This document shows positions 1 through 7,831 of a DNA stretch of 64,000 bases, one piece after another. The DNA comes from Streptomyces typhae (GTDB taxonomy: Bacteria > Actinomycetota > Actinomycetes > Streptomycetales > Streptomycetaceae). The notes below the pieces were generated by a model. That model had not been told where the DNA came from and did not search any database. It saw nothing but the letters and a program-made list of their open reading frames with translations. The position numbers and the translations under genes were made by a program. The stretch lies in contig NZ_WPNZ01000022.1 of assembly GCF_009755605.1 (NCBI RefSeq), positions 62,001-126,000 of the forward strand, in the 5' to 3' direction. How positions within the stretch are numbered: the stretch's first letter is position 1; each line of letters opens with the position of its first letter.

Positions 1-258
1 ATCGACGACGCGACCGGCAAGGTCGTCGCGGTCAACAACACCATCAACGAGAGCGGCCAGCGCTGCACCGACAACAACCCCTGTGAGGTCGACCAGAACG
101 GCAACGTCACCGTCCGCCGCAGCATCGGGTACGCCCAGCAGACCTACACGCTCGTCCCGTGCATAGGCGCCGGCAACAACATCGACCTGAACCGGCCGGG
201 CTGCACCCTGCCGAAGCCCCTGGCCGCGGAGAAGCACCGGGCCGCCGCGGCGCGCTAG
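1..258 (+). CDS. C-terminal end of a protein, probably secreted (partial)
   Basis: The first 86 codons are open in frame 1 and end at TAG 256-258; the start lies outside the window. The fragment is rich in Asn, Gly and polar residues and has four cysteines (RCTDNNPC, then VPC and GC about 40 residues later), a spacing typical of exported disulfide-stabilised actinobacterial proteins. It ends in an Ala/Arg/Lys-rich tail. No catalytic motif is visible and I do not recognise the family. The next gene is convergent, only about 50 bp away. Confidence 0.6.
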   Translation: MDDATGKVVAVNNTINESGQRCTDNNPCEVDQNGNVTVRRSIGYAQQTYTLVPCIGAGNNIDLNRPGCTLPKPLAAEKHRAAAAR

Positions 259-311
259 GCGTCCGTCCCGGTGCCGGGGGTGCTCCTCCCGGCACCGGGC
301 CGCCGGCCCCG

Positions 312-1796
312 CTAGCGCAGGTACGAGGTGTCCTGCACCCAGTGGAACCCGCGGCTGACCAGGGGGACCGTGGCGAGGTCGCGGCGGCGCAGGCGCAGCC
401 GCAGGTCCGAGCCGTCGGCCTTGGCCTCCACCGTCAGGCGGTCGGCCGCGGGGCGCTGGAAGGTGAGGACGGCCTGCCACGACGGGTCGGTCATCCTGGT
501 CAGCGCGATCGAGCCCGCGTCCATGTCGATCACCGCCATGCAGGTGTCCAGCGAGTCGTCCATGTACTGGATGGTCACGGCGCTCGCGGAGTCCACGACG
601 ACGCGGCGCCAGCGCCGGGCGTCCGTCGTCAGAGGCGGGTGCTGCTCGCCGTCGGCCGAGAAGTCCTCGACCTCCCACAGGCCGTACAGCTCGGGCTTCT
701 CCTGTCCGCCACCGTACGTCTTGTGGAACCGCCAGTCGTTGCGCAGTTGCGCGCCGAGCAGCCAGAGTCCCGCGCCGATCTGGAGGGCGGCTGCCGCCTG
801 GTTCGCGCGGCGGGAGCGGAACAGGTCCCGGCTCACGGCCTGCGGGAGGGCGCGGCCGGACGTCAGGGCCCCGGCCAGGCGGGCCGCATCGGGGGCGAGG
901 AGCAGCAGGCTGAGCAGGAGCAGGTTGAGGGAGTGCGCCTTCACGGGCACGTCGAAGGTCATGTTGAGGATGACCACCTGCGTCATCTCCACCGCCGAGA
1001 GCAGCGCGCCGAGCGCCGCCGTCCGCGGTACGACGAGCAGCAGCCCGCCGGTGATCTCCGCGCAGCCGAGCAGGATCTGGTACGGCTTGGAGAAGCCCGT
1101 CTGCGCCCACAGCAGGCTCATCGGGCTGAGGTCGCCGAGCGGCTGGACGAGCTTGGACGGCGGCAGCTGGAACTGGAGCGGTACGGCCTTGGCGGCGCCG
1201 TAGGAGAACATCTGCCCGGCGAGGCAGAAGCGCACGGCCAGGCGGAACCACCTGTCCAGGGCCGCGTGATCCGGCCGGCCGCGGTCGAGCGCGGACCAGA
1301 CCGGGGTGACCGCGGCGGCTGCCGCGAGCCAGCAGAGCTGCCCCGACCAGGTGTACGGGTCGTCGCCGCCGTCGAAGCGGTCCGCGCCCAGTTCCCGGTC
1401 GAGGACATGGGTGGCCATCCATCGCCGCGCGGGGCGGAACGCCCACCGCTTCGCCCACGCGTCTGCGGCCTCCTGGAGCCGCCCCATGCCGCCGCCGCGC
1501 AGGGCGAGATAGATCTGCGGGGTCGTCAGGCAGTAGATCCCGGCGTAGACGCAGCCGAACCGGAAGGCGGTGCGGGTGGCGCCGCTCCAACGGGACGGCG
1601 TCGGCGGGACGGCCTTCGGCAGGGCTCGCTTCAGAGCTCCCTCCACAGCTGCCTCGGACAGGAGGCCGGCCGGCAGGACACGCTGCGCCAGGCGCCCGGC
1701 AGGCAGGGCTCCCGTCGGTGGTCCTCCGCGTCCGCCCACCCGGCCGGCCGGTGAGGACGCGAGGGTCCGCAGCCACTTGCCTACTCGCACCTTCAT
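312..1796 (-). CDS. DoxX-like multi-pass membrane protein with soluble C-terminal domain
   Basis: A 494-residue protein. The ATG at 1796 follows a GGAGGCGAGG ribosome site, whereas longer readings upstream are unsupported. After a basic N-terminus come about six hydrophobic segments (roughly residues 75-95, 150-170, 185-205, 235-275, 285-305, 335-355). The central block, with an invariant-looking LNMTFDVPVKAHS, resembles the DoxX/quinol-oxidase-associated membrane family. The last 120 residues are soluble and beta-rich. It is the last gene of a minus-strand operon with a peptide, an amide synthase, a glycosyltransferase and a methyltransferase, 80 bp behind the methyltransferase. A redox or export role for the operon product is inference. 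A distant vitamin-K-carboxylase-like (HTTM) relationship is possible. Confidence 0.75.
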   Translation of the reverse strand: MKVRVGKWLRTLASSPAGRVGGRGGPPTGALPAGRLAQRVLPAGLLSEAAVEGALKRALPKAVPPTPSRWSGATRTAFRFGCVYAGIYCLTTPQIYLALRGGGMGRLQEAADAWAKRWAFRPARRWMATHVLDRELGADRFDGGDDPYTWSGQLCWLAAAAAVTPVWSALDRGRPDHAALDRWFRLAVRFCLAGQMFSYGAAKAVPLQFQLPPSKLVQPLGDLSPMSLLWAQTGFSKPYQILLGCAEITGGLLLVVPRTAALGALLSAVEMTQVVILNMTFDVPVKAHSLNLLLLSLLLLAPDAARLAGALTSGRALPQAVSRDLFRSRRANQAAAALQIGAGLWLLGAQLRNDWRFHKTYGGGQEKPELYGLWEVEDFSADGEQHPPLTTDARRWRRVVVDSASAVTIQYMDDSLDTCMAVIDMDAGSIALTRMTDPSWQAVLTFQRPAADRLTVEAKADGSDLRLRLRRRDLATVPLVSRGFHWVQDTSYLR

Positions 1797-1876
1797 CGTT
1801 CCTCGCCTCCGCGGGAGCCGTAGCGGACGTGTTCGTGGGAGAGTTCGCCGGAGCCGGGACGGCGTGCGCGTCCGGG

Positions 1877-2602
1877 TCAGTCGCGGCGGAAGCTGCCGAG
1901 CCAGGCGTGCAGGTCGAGCAGCTCGGACGTGGCCGGGACGATGCCCCGCATCCGGGTCTCGGTGAGGGACTCGACCGTCCAGCCGTCGGCGAAGCCGCTG
2001 CGCAGATGGCCGGAGGAGCGCTCCAGGTCGGGCGCCGCCGCGTCGTCGTCGGGCAGCTGCGCCGGTATCTCCTCGATGGCCTCGGCGAGCCGCGCCTGCA
2101 TCCGGGCGGCACCCTGGTCGCTGATGGACAGGATGTGCGCGACCGCCCCCGGGCGACAGACCCGGTGCAGGGCCGCGGCGTAGACCCGCAGCCGTCCGGC
2201 CTCGAAGGTATGGGCGAGACCGGAGTCGAGGACGGTGTCGAAGCGGCCTTCCCATCCGGTGAGTTCGAGGGCGTCGGCGACCTCGAAGACCGCGTCGAGT
2301 CCGCGTTCCCCGGCCTTGTCGCGGGCGAGGGCGATCGCCGTCGGCGACAGGTCGAGCCCCGTGACGGCGTAGCCCTTGCCCGCCAGATGGAGGGCGTCCT
2401 CGCCGGTGCCGCACCCCGCGTCGAGCACGGCGCCCGTGATGCGCCCCGCTTCCTCCAGGGCGACGAAGGCGGGCTGGGGCGTCCCGATGTCCCAGGGGGG
2501 CCGCTTGCCGAACGGGCTCTCGCCCCGGTAGACGGCGTCGAAGACCTCGGTCATCACGTTGGTTCCGTCGGACGGGCCGGCAGGTTCAGTCATGTGCCCC
2601 AT
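1877..2602 (-). CDS. class I SAM-dependent methyltransferase
   Basis: A 241-residue Rossmann methyltransferase. Motif I is LDAGCGTGED near residue 57, followed by an acidic strand end (TGLDLSPTAI) and a VLDSGLAH block, the pattern of the TehB/thiopurine-methyltransferase-like family. Two start ATGs lie three codons apart (2602 and 2593); the inner one has GGGG six bases upstream. It lies 68 bp downstream of the glycosyltransferase in the peptide-led operon, so a tailoring O-, N- or carboxyl-methylation of that product is the simplest idea. The echinomycin thioacetal methyltransferase is also a class I enzyme, but this sequence sits in another operon and shows nothing pointing to that role. 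Confidence 0.88.
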   Translation of the reverse strand: MGHMTEPAGPSDGTNVMTEVFDAVYRGESPFGKRPPWDIGTPQPAFVALEEAGRITGAVLDAGCGTGEDALHLAGKGYAVTGLDLSPTAIALARDKAGERGLDAVFEVADALELTGWEGRFDTVLDSGLAHTFEAGRLRVYAAALHRVCRPGAVAHILSISDQGAARMQARLAEAIEEIPAQLPDDDAAAPDLERSSGHLRSGFADGWTVESLTETRMRGIVPATSELLDLHAWLGSFRRD

Positions 2603-2670
2603 GATTGCTTCGCCGCCGTACGCGGCTCCGGTCTCTTGCGGACTTCTGTCATCGACGCGGAGGCCGTCGG

Positions 2671-4338
2671 TCAGTCGTCCCGCGGCCGGAGCATGGCTTG
2701 TTTGAGCAGCCAGAACAGGTGGTCGGTGACGCGGGCGGCCGGTTCTTCGGTGTGCTCGCCCACGAGTTCGGCGAGTCGGCCGAGGGCCAGCGGCCCCTTC
2801 CGCGCCGCCACGGACAAGGCGGTCCTGAGGAGGGCGAGGCGGAGCGCTCCGACGGCGGTGACATACGCGGGCAGGGGGAACTCGCCGGACAGTGCAGCGG
2901 CACCGTAGGAGGTCACCGTCACCACCGTGCAGCCGTCCAGCGTCCGGGACGGATAGTGGGCGAACACCGCCTTGTGGTCGATCGTGGTGTGGTCCGCGCG
3001 CCTCGGCCCGGCCTCGGGAAGCCGGTCGGCGACGGCCGTCAACTCGTCCCACAGTTCCTCGTGCGCGCGGATCACGCGCGCCCAGGAGTAGCGGGCGAGG
3101 GCCCGGCGGCGGGACGCGGCAGCCATCCGTGCGCGCAGGTCCGCGTCTTGGATCAGGGTGCGCAGGGCGTCGTGCAGCGCCTCGGGATCGACCACCGTGG
3201 ACTGGGCGAGGAGCAGGTGTTCGGGTAGGTCCCCGCTGTCGTGGAGGCCCTGCCGGGCGAGGGCCTCGTCGCCGGTGGGGCTCCAGTAGGTGGGGACGAG
3301 GAAGCCGGTGTCCCCGTGCACCACGCTGTCGCGGTAGCCGTCCCAGTCGGACACGACCTGGGGGAGCCCGCACGCCATGGCTTCGATCACGGTGATGCCG
3401 AAGGTCTCCTGCACGTTGTCGACCGGTGACACGAAGATGTCCGCGGCGGCGTAGAACGTGTGCCGGTCCGCGGGGCGCACGGGTTCGACGACCCGCACGC
3501 GGTCCGCCACGCCGAGCCTGGCGGCCCAGTCGCGCAGCGTTCTCCCCCATTGGGGCGGTCCGCCGCCTGCGAGGAGCAGGAGGAGTTCGTGTTCCTGTTC
3601 GTCGGCGACGAGTCGCCGGAACGTGGTGACGAGCGGCAGCAGGTCGGCCTTGTCGTCGAACGCGAACCGGCCGAGCCACAGCAGCACGCACGCGTCGGCC
3701 GGTACGCCCAGGGCGGTCCGGGCCGCCTCCCGCCCGCCGGGGCGCAGGGCTTCGGTGTCCACGCCCAGCGGGACCACGTCGAAGCGGCCGCGGTAGCCCA
3801 GGTCGGCACCGTGGTGGGTCCGGAGGTTCGCCGCCACGGCGTCCAGGAGATTGCGCGCGGCCCGGCGTGCGCTCTCGCTGGTGCAGATCACGGCGTCGCA
3901 CGGGGCGGTGTCGGCGAGCAGCAGTCGCAGTGCCCACTCGTGCGCGAGCTCCGGATAGCTCAGTACGTGCGGCGTGGCGGTGATCGGGTAGCGGCGTGCG
4001 GCACGGCGTCCGCGCAGCTTCACCGCCGTGGCCAGATCGCCGTCGGAGTCGTGCCAGACGCGGAAGGGGCGCCCGGCGAAGTCCCGTACCAGTTCGGCGA
4101 AGTCGGCGACGGTGAGGTCGATCCCCGGTCGGGTGCGGACGTCGCGCAGGCGTGAGCGCGCTGCGGTGGCCCGGTCGTGGAAGACGTAGTAGTGGCCCGG
4201 CGCGCCGTGGCGGAGCAGGGCCGGCCAGAAGGCGTCGACGGTGACGCGCGCCCCGTAGACGGACCGCCCGGCAGGGGCGTCCGGATCGGGCAGCGGGTCC
4301 TCGTGCAGGTAGGTGGCCAGCCGGGCGGGTGTCGTCAC
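2671..4338 (-). CDS. GT4-type glycosyltransferase with extra C-terminal domain
   Basis: A 555-residue GT-B fold enzyme. The GTG start at 4338 overlaps the TGA of the upstream amide synthase (GTGA), which implies translational coupling. The N-terminal half has HDSDGDLATA and VPLGVDTEALRPGG. The C-terminal half has LLWLGRFAFDDKADLL and the retaining-enzyme signature ETFGITVIEAMACGLPQVVS (residues about 305-325), the EX7E motif of GT4 enzymes that use a nucleotide-sugar donor. After the GT domain a roughly 95-residue Ala/Leu-rich extension follows (from about residue 460), which I cannot assign. The context suggests glycosylation of the product of the peptide-led operon; donor and acceptor are unknown. 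Confidence 0.9.
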   Translation of the reverse strand: MTTPARLATYLHEDPLPDPDAPAGRSVYGARVTVDAFWPALLRHGAPGHYYVFHDRATAARSRLRDVRTRPGIDLTVADFAELVRDFAGRPFRVWHDSDGDLATAVKLRGRRAARRYPITATPHVLSYPELAHEWALRLLLADTAPCDAVICTSESARRAARNLLDAVAANLRTHHGADLGYRGRFDVVPLGVDTEALRPGGREAARTALGVPADACVLLWLGRFAFDDKADLLPLVTTFRRLVADEQEHELLLLLAGGGPPQWGRTLRDWAARLGVADRVRVVEPVRPADRHTFYAAADIFVSPVDNVQETFGITVIEAMACGLPQVVSDWDGYRDSVVHGDTGFLVPTYWSPTGDEALARQGLHDSGDLPEHLLLAQSTVVDPEALHDALRTLIQDADLRARMAAASRRRALARYSWARVIRAHEELWDELTAVADRLPEAGPRRADHTTIDHKAVFAHYPSRTLDGCTVVTVTSYGAAALSGEFPLPAYVTAVGALRLALLRTALSVAARKGPLALGRLAELVGEHTEEPAARVTDHLFWLLKQAMLRPRDD

Positions 4339-6146
4339 GACGTGTGCCCCTGTCCGCTCGCTTCGACCGAGCGCAGGGTCAGCTCCAGGATCGCCGCGGA
4401 GTAGAACTCCATCTCGTGCCCCGGCCCGCCGTCCGCCCACGTCAGGTAGCGGGAGAGGAGAACGCGCGGGTCGACGAGACCGGTGTCGGCGAGCAGGGGG
4501 GCGCCGAACAGGTCGGTCAGCAGGGGGCGGGCGGGGCCGCGCAGGGCGGTGACCATGGCAGGGGAGAAGTCGTCCGTCCCGTCGGGGCGGCCGATGGTCC
4601 GCAGGCCGAGACCGGTGAGCAGGTCGCGCTGCACGGTGCGTCCGGACCGCCACTTCCCGGGCAGGCGGCGGCACAGCCGGGCGAGTTCCGGCGTGCACAG
4701 CGGGTGGATCGGCCAGATGCCGTGCCGGAGGTAGAGGGCCGAGCCGGAGGTCACCGACTCCAGGGCGGACTCCGCGACGTGGCCGGGCGGCGCCAGGTCG
4801 AAGGCCGACACCTGGTCGGTCAGGGTGTCGTGGAGCAGTTGCTGCGCGGTGCGGGAGAGGTGCTGCGGGACGGGGGTCGGTGGCGTGGACGTGGCCGCGC
4901 GCCCGTTCTCCGCCTCGGTCGTGTTCTCCGCTTCGGTCGTGTTGCCCGCCCCGGTCGTGTTGCCCGCCCCGGTCGTGTTCTCCCGTACGGGGGGATCGTC
5001 GTGGGGGTGCGGCGCGCGCAGGTCATGGGGGCGCGGCGCGCACAGGTCACGGTGGTGCGGCGCGCGCAGGTCTTGGGGGTGCGGCGCGCACAGTTCGTCG
5101 CCGCCGAAGCCGGTGAACAGGGAGCGGACACCGTCCGCCGCGGCGGTCGCGAACAGGGCGCCGACCGACTCGTGGTAGCACTCCTCCCAGGGGACGACCC
5201 CGCGTGCGCGGGCGCGGGCGCCTCCCGGTGCGAGCAGTGGATCGGCCGTGAGCTCACGGGTGGTGTCCACCGCTCCGAACCGGTCGATCAGCTCCGCGCG
5301 CCGCAGCCGCTGCCCGGCCCGCTGCGCTCCCGGCATGGTGAGCCCGTAGGTGCGCGGCGGTCGGCCGGTCAGGGTCGCCGCACACGCCGCGACCAAGGAC
5401 GAGTCCAGGCCGCCGCTCACCTCGTAGGCCGCCAGGTCGCCGTCGGCGGCGCCGCCGGGTCCGACCCAGCGCCGCATGGACGCCCCGAGCGTCCTCCAGA
5501 AGGCGTCGGGGACGTCGCCGCCCGGCGCCACCCGGCCGACGCGCGGCAGCCGCACCGGCGGAGGGTAGGTGACGCGCAGGGGTTGCGCGGGGTCGTCGCC
5601 CATCGGCCAGGTGCCGCGTGAGCCGACGGTGAACAGCCACAGGTCACGCAGCAGGGTGCGGCGTGAGTACGGGGCGTCGGACCAGGCGAGATACGCCGCC
5701 GCGCGCAGTGGGTCCAGGCAGTCCCCGCCGAGCAGGGGGTAGAGGCGGCTCGGGTCCCAGTCGGCGTGCAGTTCCCCGCCCTTGGCGACGGCGTAGAGGG
5801 AACCGGTGCCCCACGGGCCCGCGTGCACGTCGAGCGTGCCCGGACGGCCGCCGTCGTTCCCGGCCCGGACGACCACGGTCATCGACTGCAGCGGCCATGC
5901 CAGAGCCGCCGCCAATGCCCTGCCCCAGGGCGCCTCCGGCGCATTCGCTTCCGGCAATTCCGATTTCGGCGCGCCGGCGCAGCGCTCGCGAATCGACAGG
6001 AAGAACCTGCCGCGTCCCCCGCAGGCCACTTCCTCCAGAGAAGGGTGGCGCAGGGGTGTCACATGGCTGCGCCCGGCCGACCACCCACGAGCGGTCGGCC
6101 GCCACACGTGCCCCAGATCATCACGGCGTACACAAAAACGGAGCAT
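4335..6146 (-). CDS. asparagine-synthetase-like ATP-dependent amide synthase (lasso-cyclase-like)
   Basis: A 603-residue protein. The ATP-pyrophosphatase signature SGGLDSSLV lies near residue 240 and FTGFGGDEL near residue 342; together they define the asparagine synthetase B fold. The N-terminus (MLRFCVRRDD) lacks the Cys-2 nucleophile of true AsnB, so it should not take ammonia from glutamine. That is also the condition in lasso-peptide cyclases and beta-lactam synthetases, which use the fold to adenylate a carboxylate and form an amide. It starts 24 bp after a small peptide gene. Directly after FTGFGGDEL comes a roughly 60-residue low-complexity insert coded by two adjacent tandem repeats, which probably forms a surface loop. 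No lasso leader peptidase or RRE protein is nearby, so a lasso product is not established. Confidence 0.85.
   Translation of the reverse strand: MLRFCVRRDDLGHVWRPTARGWSAGRSHVTPLRHPSLEEVACGGRGRFFLSIRERCAGAPKSELPEANAPEAPWGRALAAALAWPLQSMTVVVRAGNDGGRPGTLDVHAGPWGTGSLYAVAKGGELHADWDPSRLYPLLGGDCLDPLRAAAYLAWSDAPYSRRTLLRDLWLFTVGSRGTWPMGDDPAQPLRVTYPPPVRLPRVGRVAPGGDVPDAFWRTLGASMRRWVGPGGAADGDLAAYEVSGGLDSSLVAACAATLTGRPPRTYGLTMPGAQRAGQRLRRAELIDRFGAVDTTRELTADPLLAPGGARARARGVVPWEECYHESVGALFATAAADGVRSLFTGFGGDELCAPHPQDLRAPHHRDLCAPRPHDLRAPHPHDDPPVRENTTGAGNTTGAGNTTEAENTTEAENGRAATSTPPTPVPQHLSRTAQQLLHDTLTDQVSAFDLAPPGHVAESALESVTSGSALYLRHGIWPIHPLCTPELARLCRRLPGKWRSGRTVQRDLLTGLGLRTIGRPDGTDDFSPAMVTALRGPARPLLTDLFGAPLLADTGLVDPRVLLSRYLTWADGGPGHEMEFYSAAILELTLRSVEASGQGHTS
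4905..4982. repeat. 18-bp tandem repeat inside the amide synthase gene
   Basis: Four full units of 18 bp begin at 4905, 4923, 4941 and 4959, and a fifth partial unit ends by about 4982. Each unit encodes six residues of the type NTT(G/E)A(G/E) on the minus strand. The reading frame is kept, and the third and fourth units are identical. Confidence 0.9.
5001..5096. repeat. 24-bp tandem repeat inside the amide synthase gene
   Basis: Four units of 24 bp (5001, 5025, 5049, 5073) encode the eight-residue period (L/C)(R/C)AP(H/R)P(Q/H)D. The array abuts the conserved FTGFGGDEL motif and lies just beside the 18-bp array, so two unrelated minisatellites occupy one loop. Confidence 0.9.
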
Positions 6147-6170
6147 CAACTCGGTCTTGTCCGCCCGCCC

Positions 6171-6473
6171 TTACCCGTTCTTCCTCCTCTGCCGGTCCCG
6201 GCTTCCCGTCAGTTTTCCGAATGACCGTCCGGTCGCTGCGTCGCCCGCTCGTTCATCGGTCGACGCACCGGATTCCTCCGCGCCTTCCGGCTCGAACAAA
6301 TTATCGGCGGCGTCGGTGAGCTCGTCCGTGGCATCGGCGGCGCCCGGCGACTTTCCCGCCGAGGCCGAAGGACCTTCCGTCGGAGTCACGGACTCCGGCG
6401 CCGGTTCCGGGGTTTCGTCCGCCGTGGCCGCAGATTCGGCCGGGGGGTTCTCTGCTTTTTCCTCGCCGCCCAT
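6171..6473 (-). CDS. 100-residue acidic peptide with basic tail; candidate RiPP precursor
   Basis: The ATG at 6473 follows GGAGAGGGATC, a good ribosome site, and the gene stops at TAA. The first 80 residues are strongly acidic and rich in Pro, Glu, Ala, Ser and Thr, with no signal peptide. The last 19 residues, GRSFGKLTGSRDRQRRKNG, are basic (seven Arg/Lys) and include DRQRRK, so the peptide has a leader/core-like charge split. It is the first gene of the operon and lies 24 bp before the amide synthase, the usual place for a precursor. I do not recognise the family; no Cys is present. An alternative is a disordered partner protein of the synthase. Confidence 0.7.
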   Translation of the reverse strand: MGGEEKAENPPAESAATADETPEPAPESVTPTEGPSASAGKSPGAADATDELTDAADNLFEPEGAEESGASTDERAGDAATGRSFGKLTGSRDRQRRKNG

Positions 6474-6792
6474 GATCCCTCTCCAGCTCGGCCGTTGACT
6501 TTCCCGAGAGTCTCCGATCAGGAGCTGTCGTACAACAGCGTTAAACCAGTCATTCGGCGAGGACCGACGAGCCGCGGGCCCGGCGCGGCACCGGCCCCAC
6601 CGGGCCGTCCGTGGGGCACGCGAGGGCGGCGACGCAATGATCTTCCCCCCGGCCGCGCCCCGACTCCGCCCCGAGCGCGGCCGGTCGACAATGGCCAGGA
6701 CACGTATTGCGGCGAATCCCGGCACTGCCGGAGACTCCTGGAGCCAGCAGTCGAGCCGCCCTGCCGCCGGCGCCGCGACGACGAATGGCGGC
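6474..6792. promoter_or_regulatory. divergent intergenic region with operator-like palindrome
   Basis: These 319 bp separate the minus-strand peptide operon from the plus-strand pore-protein gene and must hold both promoters. GCTGTCGTACAACAGC at 6524-6539 is a 16-bp inverted repeat with a single broken pair on each arm, 51 bp upstream of the peptide ATG. It is a plausible repressor site. No clear -35/-10 pair can be chosen with confidence. Confidence 0.5.
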
Positions 6793-7773
6793 ATGACTCG
6801 TTCCCCCACTCACAGATCGGGAAGAGGCGTGGCCACTTTCAACGTGCAAATAACAGCCAGCCAAGAACCCAGTAAGTGCTGGATAACGGCGACCGGGCAG
6901 CAGATTCACACGATCACCGACACGGAAAGCAAGGCCTTCGGATTCGACGACTACGACAGGATCAGGCGCGCCTGCGGGAACATCATCGGGGAGGCGCCGG
7001 ACGAATGGTTCCTGCACAATCCGACCAAACCTCACCCCAACCCGGGCGACCACCGCTACGACAACGCGTACGACGTTTTCGGTTGGTCACCCGTCACGGT
7101 CACCCTCAGCCCGACAAAGGCCGAATGGCTGGGCGTCGACGCCAACCCCGTGATCGCGTACCACGTCGAGTGGGACAATGAACTCGACCATCCCGCCACC
7201 TATTCCGCGGACATGTCGGTCCTGAAAACCGAGAGCGTCAGCCACACCGTGTCGTCGAGCACCTCGATCGGTGTGGGCACCACCATCGGCTTCAGCGTCG
7301 GCATCGAGGGCATCGGGGACGTCTCCAGGGAGGGGAGCTTCAACTTCACCAAGGAGTGGGGCGACGCGTCCACGAACACCCAGGACATCACGGTGGGCGC
7401 CAGCGCGCAGGCGTACGACGACGTTCCCGAGCGCTCTATCGAGACCGCCTACCTCTGGTCCAGCCTGGGCAGCGCCCGCTTTCGGGTCACCTATCAGGCC
7501 AGTCTCAGCGGCTGGCTCATGACCATCAACAACGACTGGTACGGCGGCCACGGCTACCGCGGCCTCGGCCCCGGCTCCGTCCTCGGGAAGGCGGGGCTCC
7601 CCAGTACCGTCACCGTCCAGTACGACCACACCGTGGGCTTCTACTCGGGCGCCCAGGTCGACCTCGCGCCCGGCCCCTACGACCCGAACCACAACCCGCC
7701 GTCGGGATCGCTGTCCCGCGCGGTGATTTTCGCGCCGCCGGGGACCGCGGAGCGCGCTCCTGAGCAGGCCTGA
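6793..7773 (+). CDS. aerolysin/ETX-MTX2-like beta-pore-forming protein
   Basis: About 326 residues if read from ATG 6793. In-frame alternatives are ATG 6691 and GTG 6829, and none has an ideal ribosome site. The core has the alternating Ser/Thr-polar and small-hydrophobic pattern of a pre-stem insertion hairpin: VSHTVSSSTSIGVGTTIGFS, then SFNFTKEWGDASTNTQDITV, then a Tyr/Arg-rich strand YLWSSLGSARFRVTYQASLS. This is the signature of the aerolysin-ETX/MTX2 superfamily of oligomerising beta-barrel toxins. There is no classical signal peptide, which is common in bacterial members released by lysis or other routes. It stands alone between two biosynthetic loci. The fold assignment is by pattern, and the target is unknown. 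Confidence 0.65.
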   Translation: MTRSPTHRSGRGVATFNVQITASQEPSKCWITATGQQIHTITDTESKAFGFDDYDRIRRACGNIIGEAPDEWFLHNPTKPHPNPGDHRYDNAYDVFGWSPVTVTLSPTKAEWLGVDANPVIAYHVEWDNELDHPATYSADMSVLKTESVSHTVSSSTSIGVGTTIGFSVGIEGIGDVSREGSFNFTKEWGDASTNTQDITVGASAQAYDDVPERSIETAYLWSSLGSARFRVTYQASLSGWLMTINNDWYGGHGYRGLGPGSVLGKAGLPSTVTVQYDHTVGFYSGAQVDLAPGPYDPNHNPPSGSLSRAVIFAPPGTAERAPEQA

Positions 7774-7831
7774 GGCACCTCCTCACAGGGAGATCCTCGT
7801 GGGTGAGTCCTCGTAGGAGTCGGCCGCCGGT

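Noticed and set aside
1877..2602. Ecm18-type thioacetal-forming methyltransferase
   Set aside because: It is a class I methyltransferase, but it lies in a separate peptide-led operon and resembles a broad general family. Without a tree the assignment is not justified.
4335..6146. Housekeeping asparagine synthetase
   Set aside because: There is no Cys-2 glutaminase nucleophile, a long low-complexity insert is present, and the gene is translationally linked to a peptide and tailoring genes.
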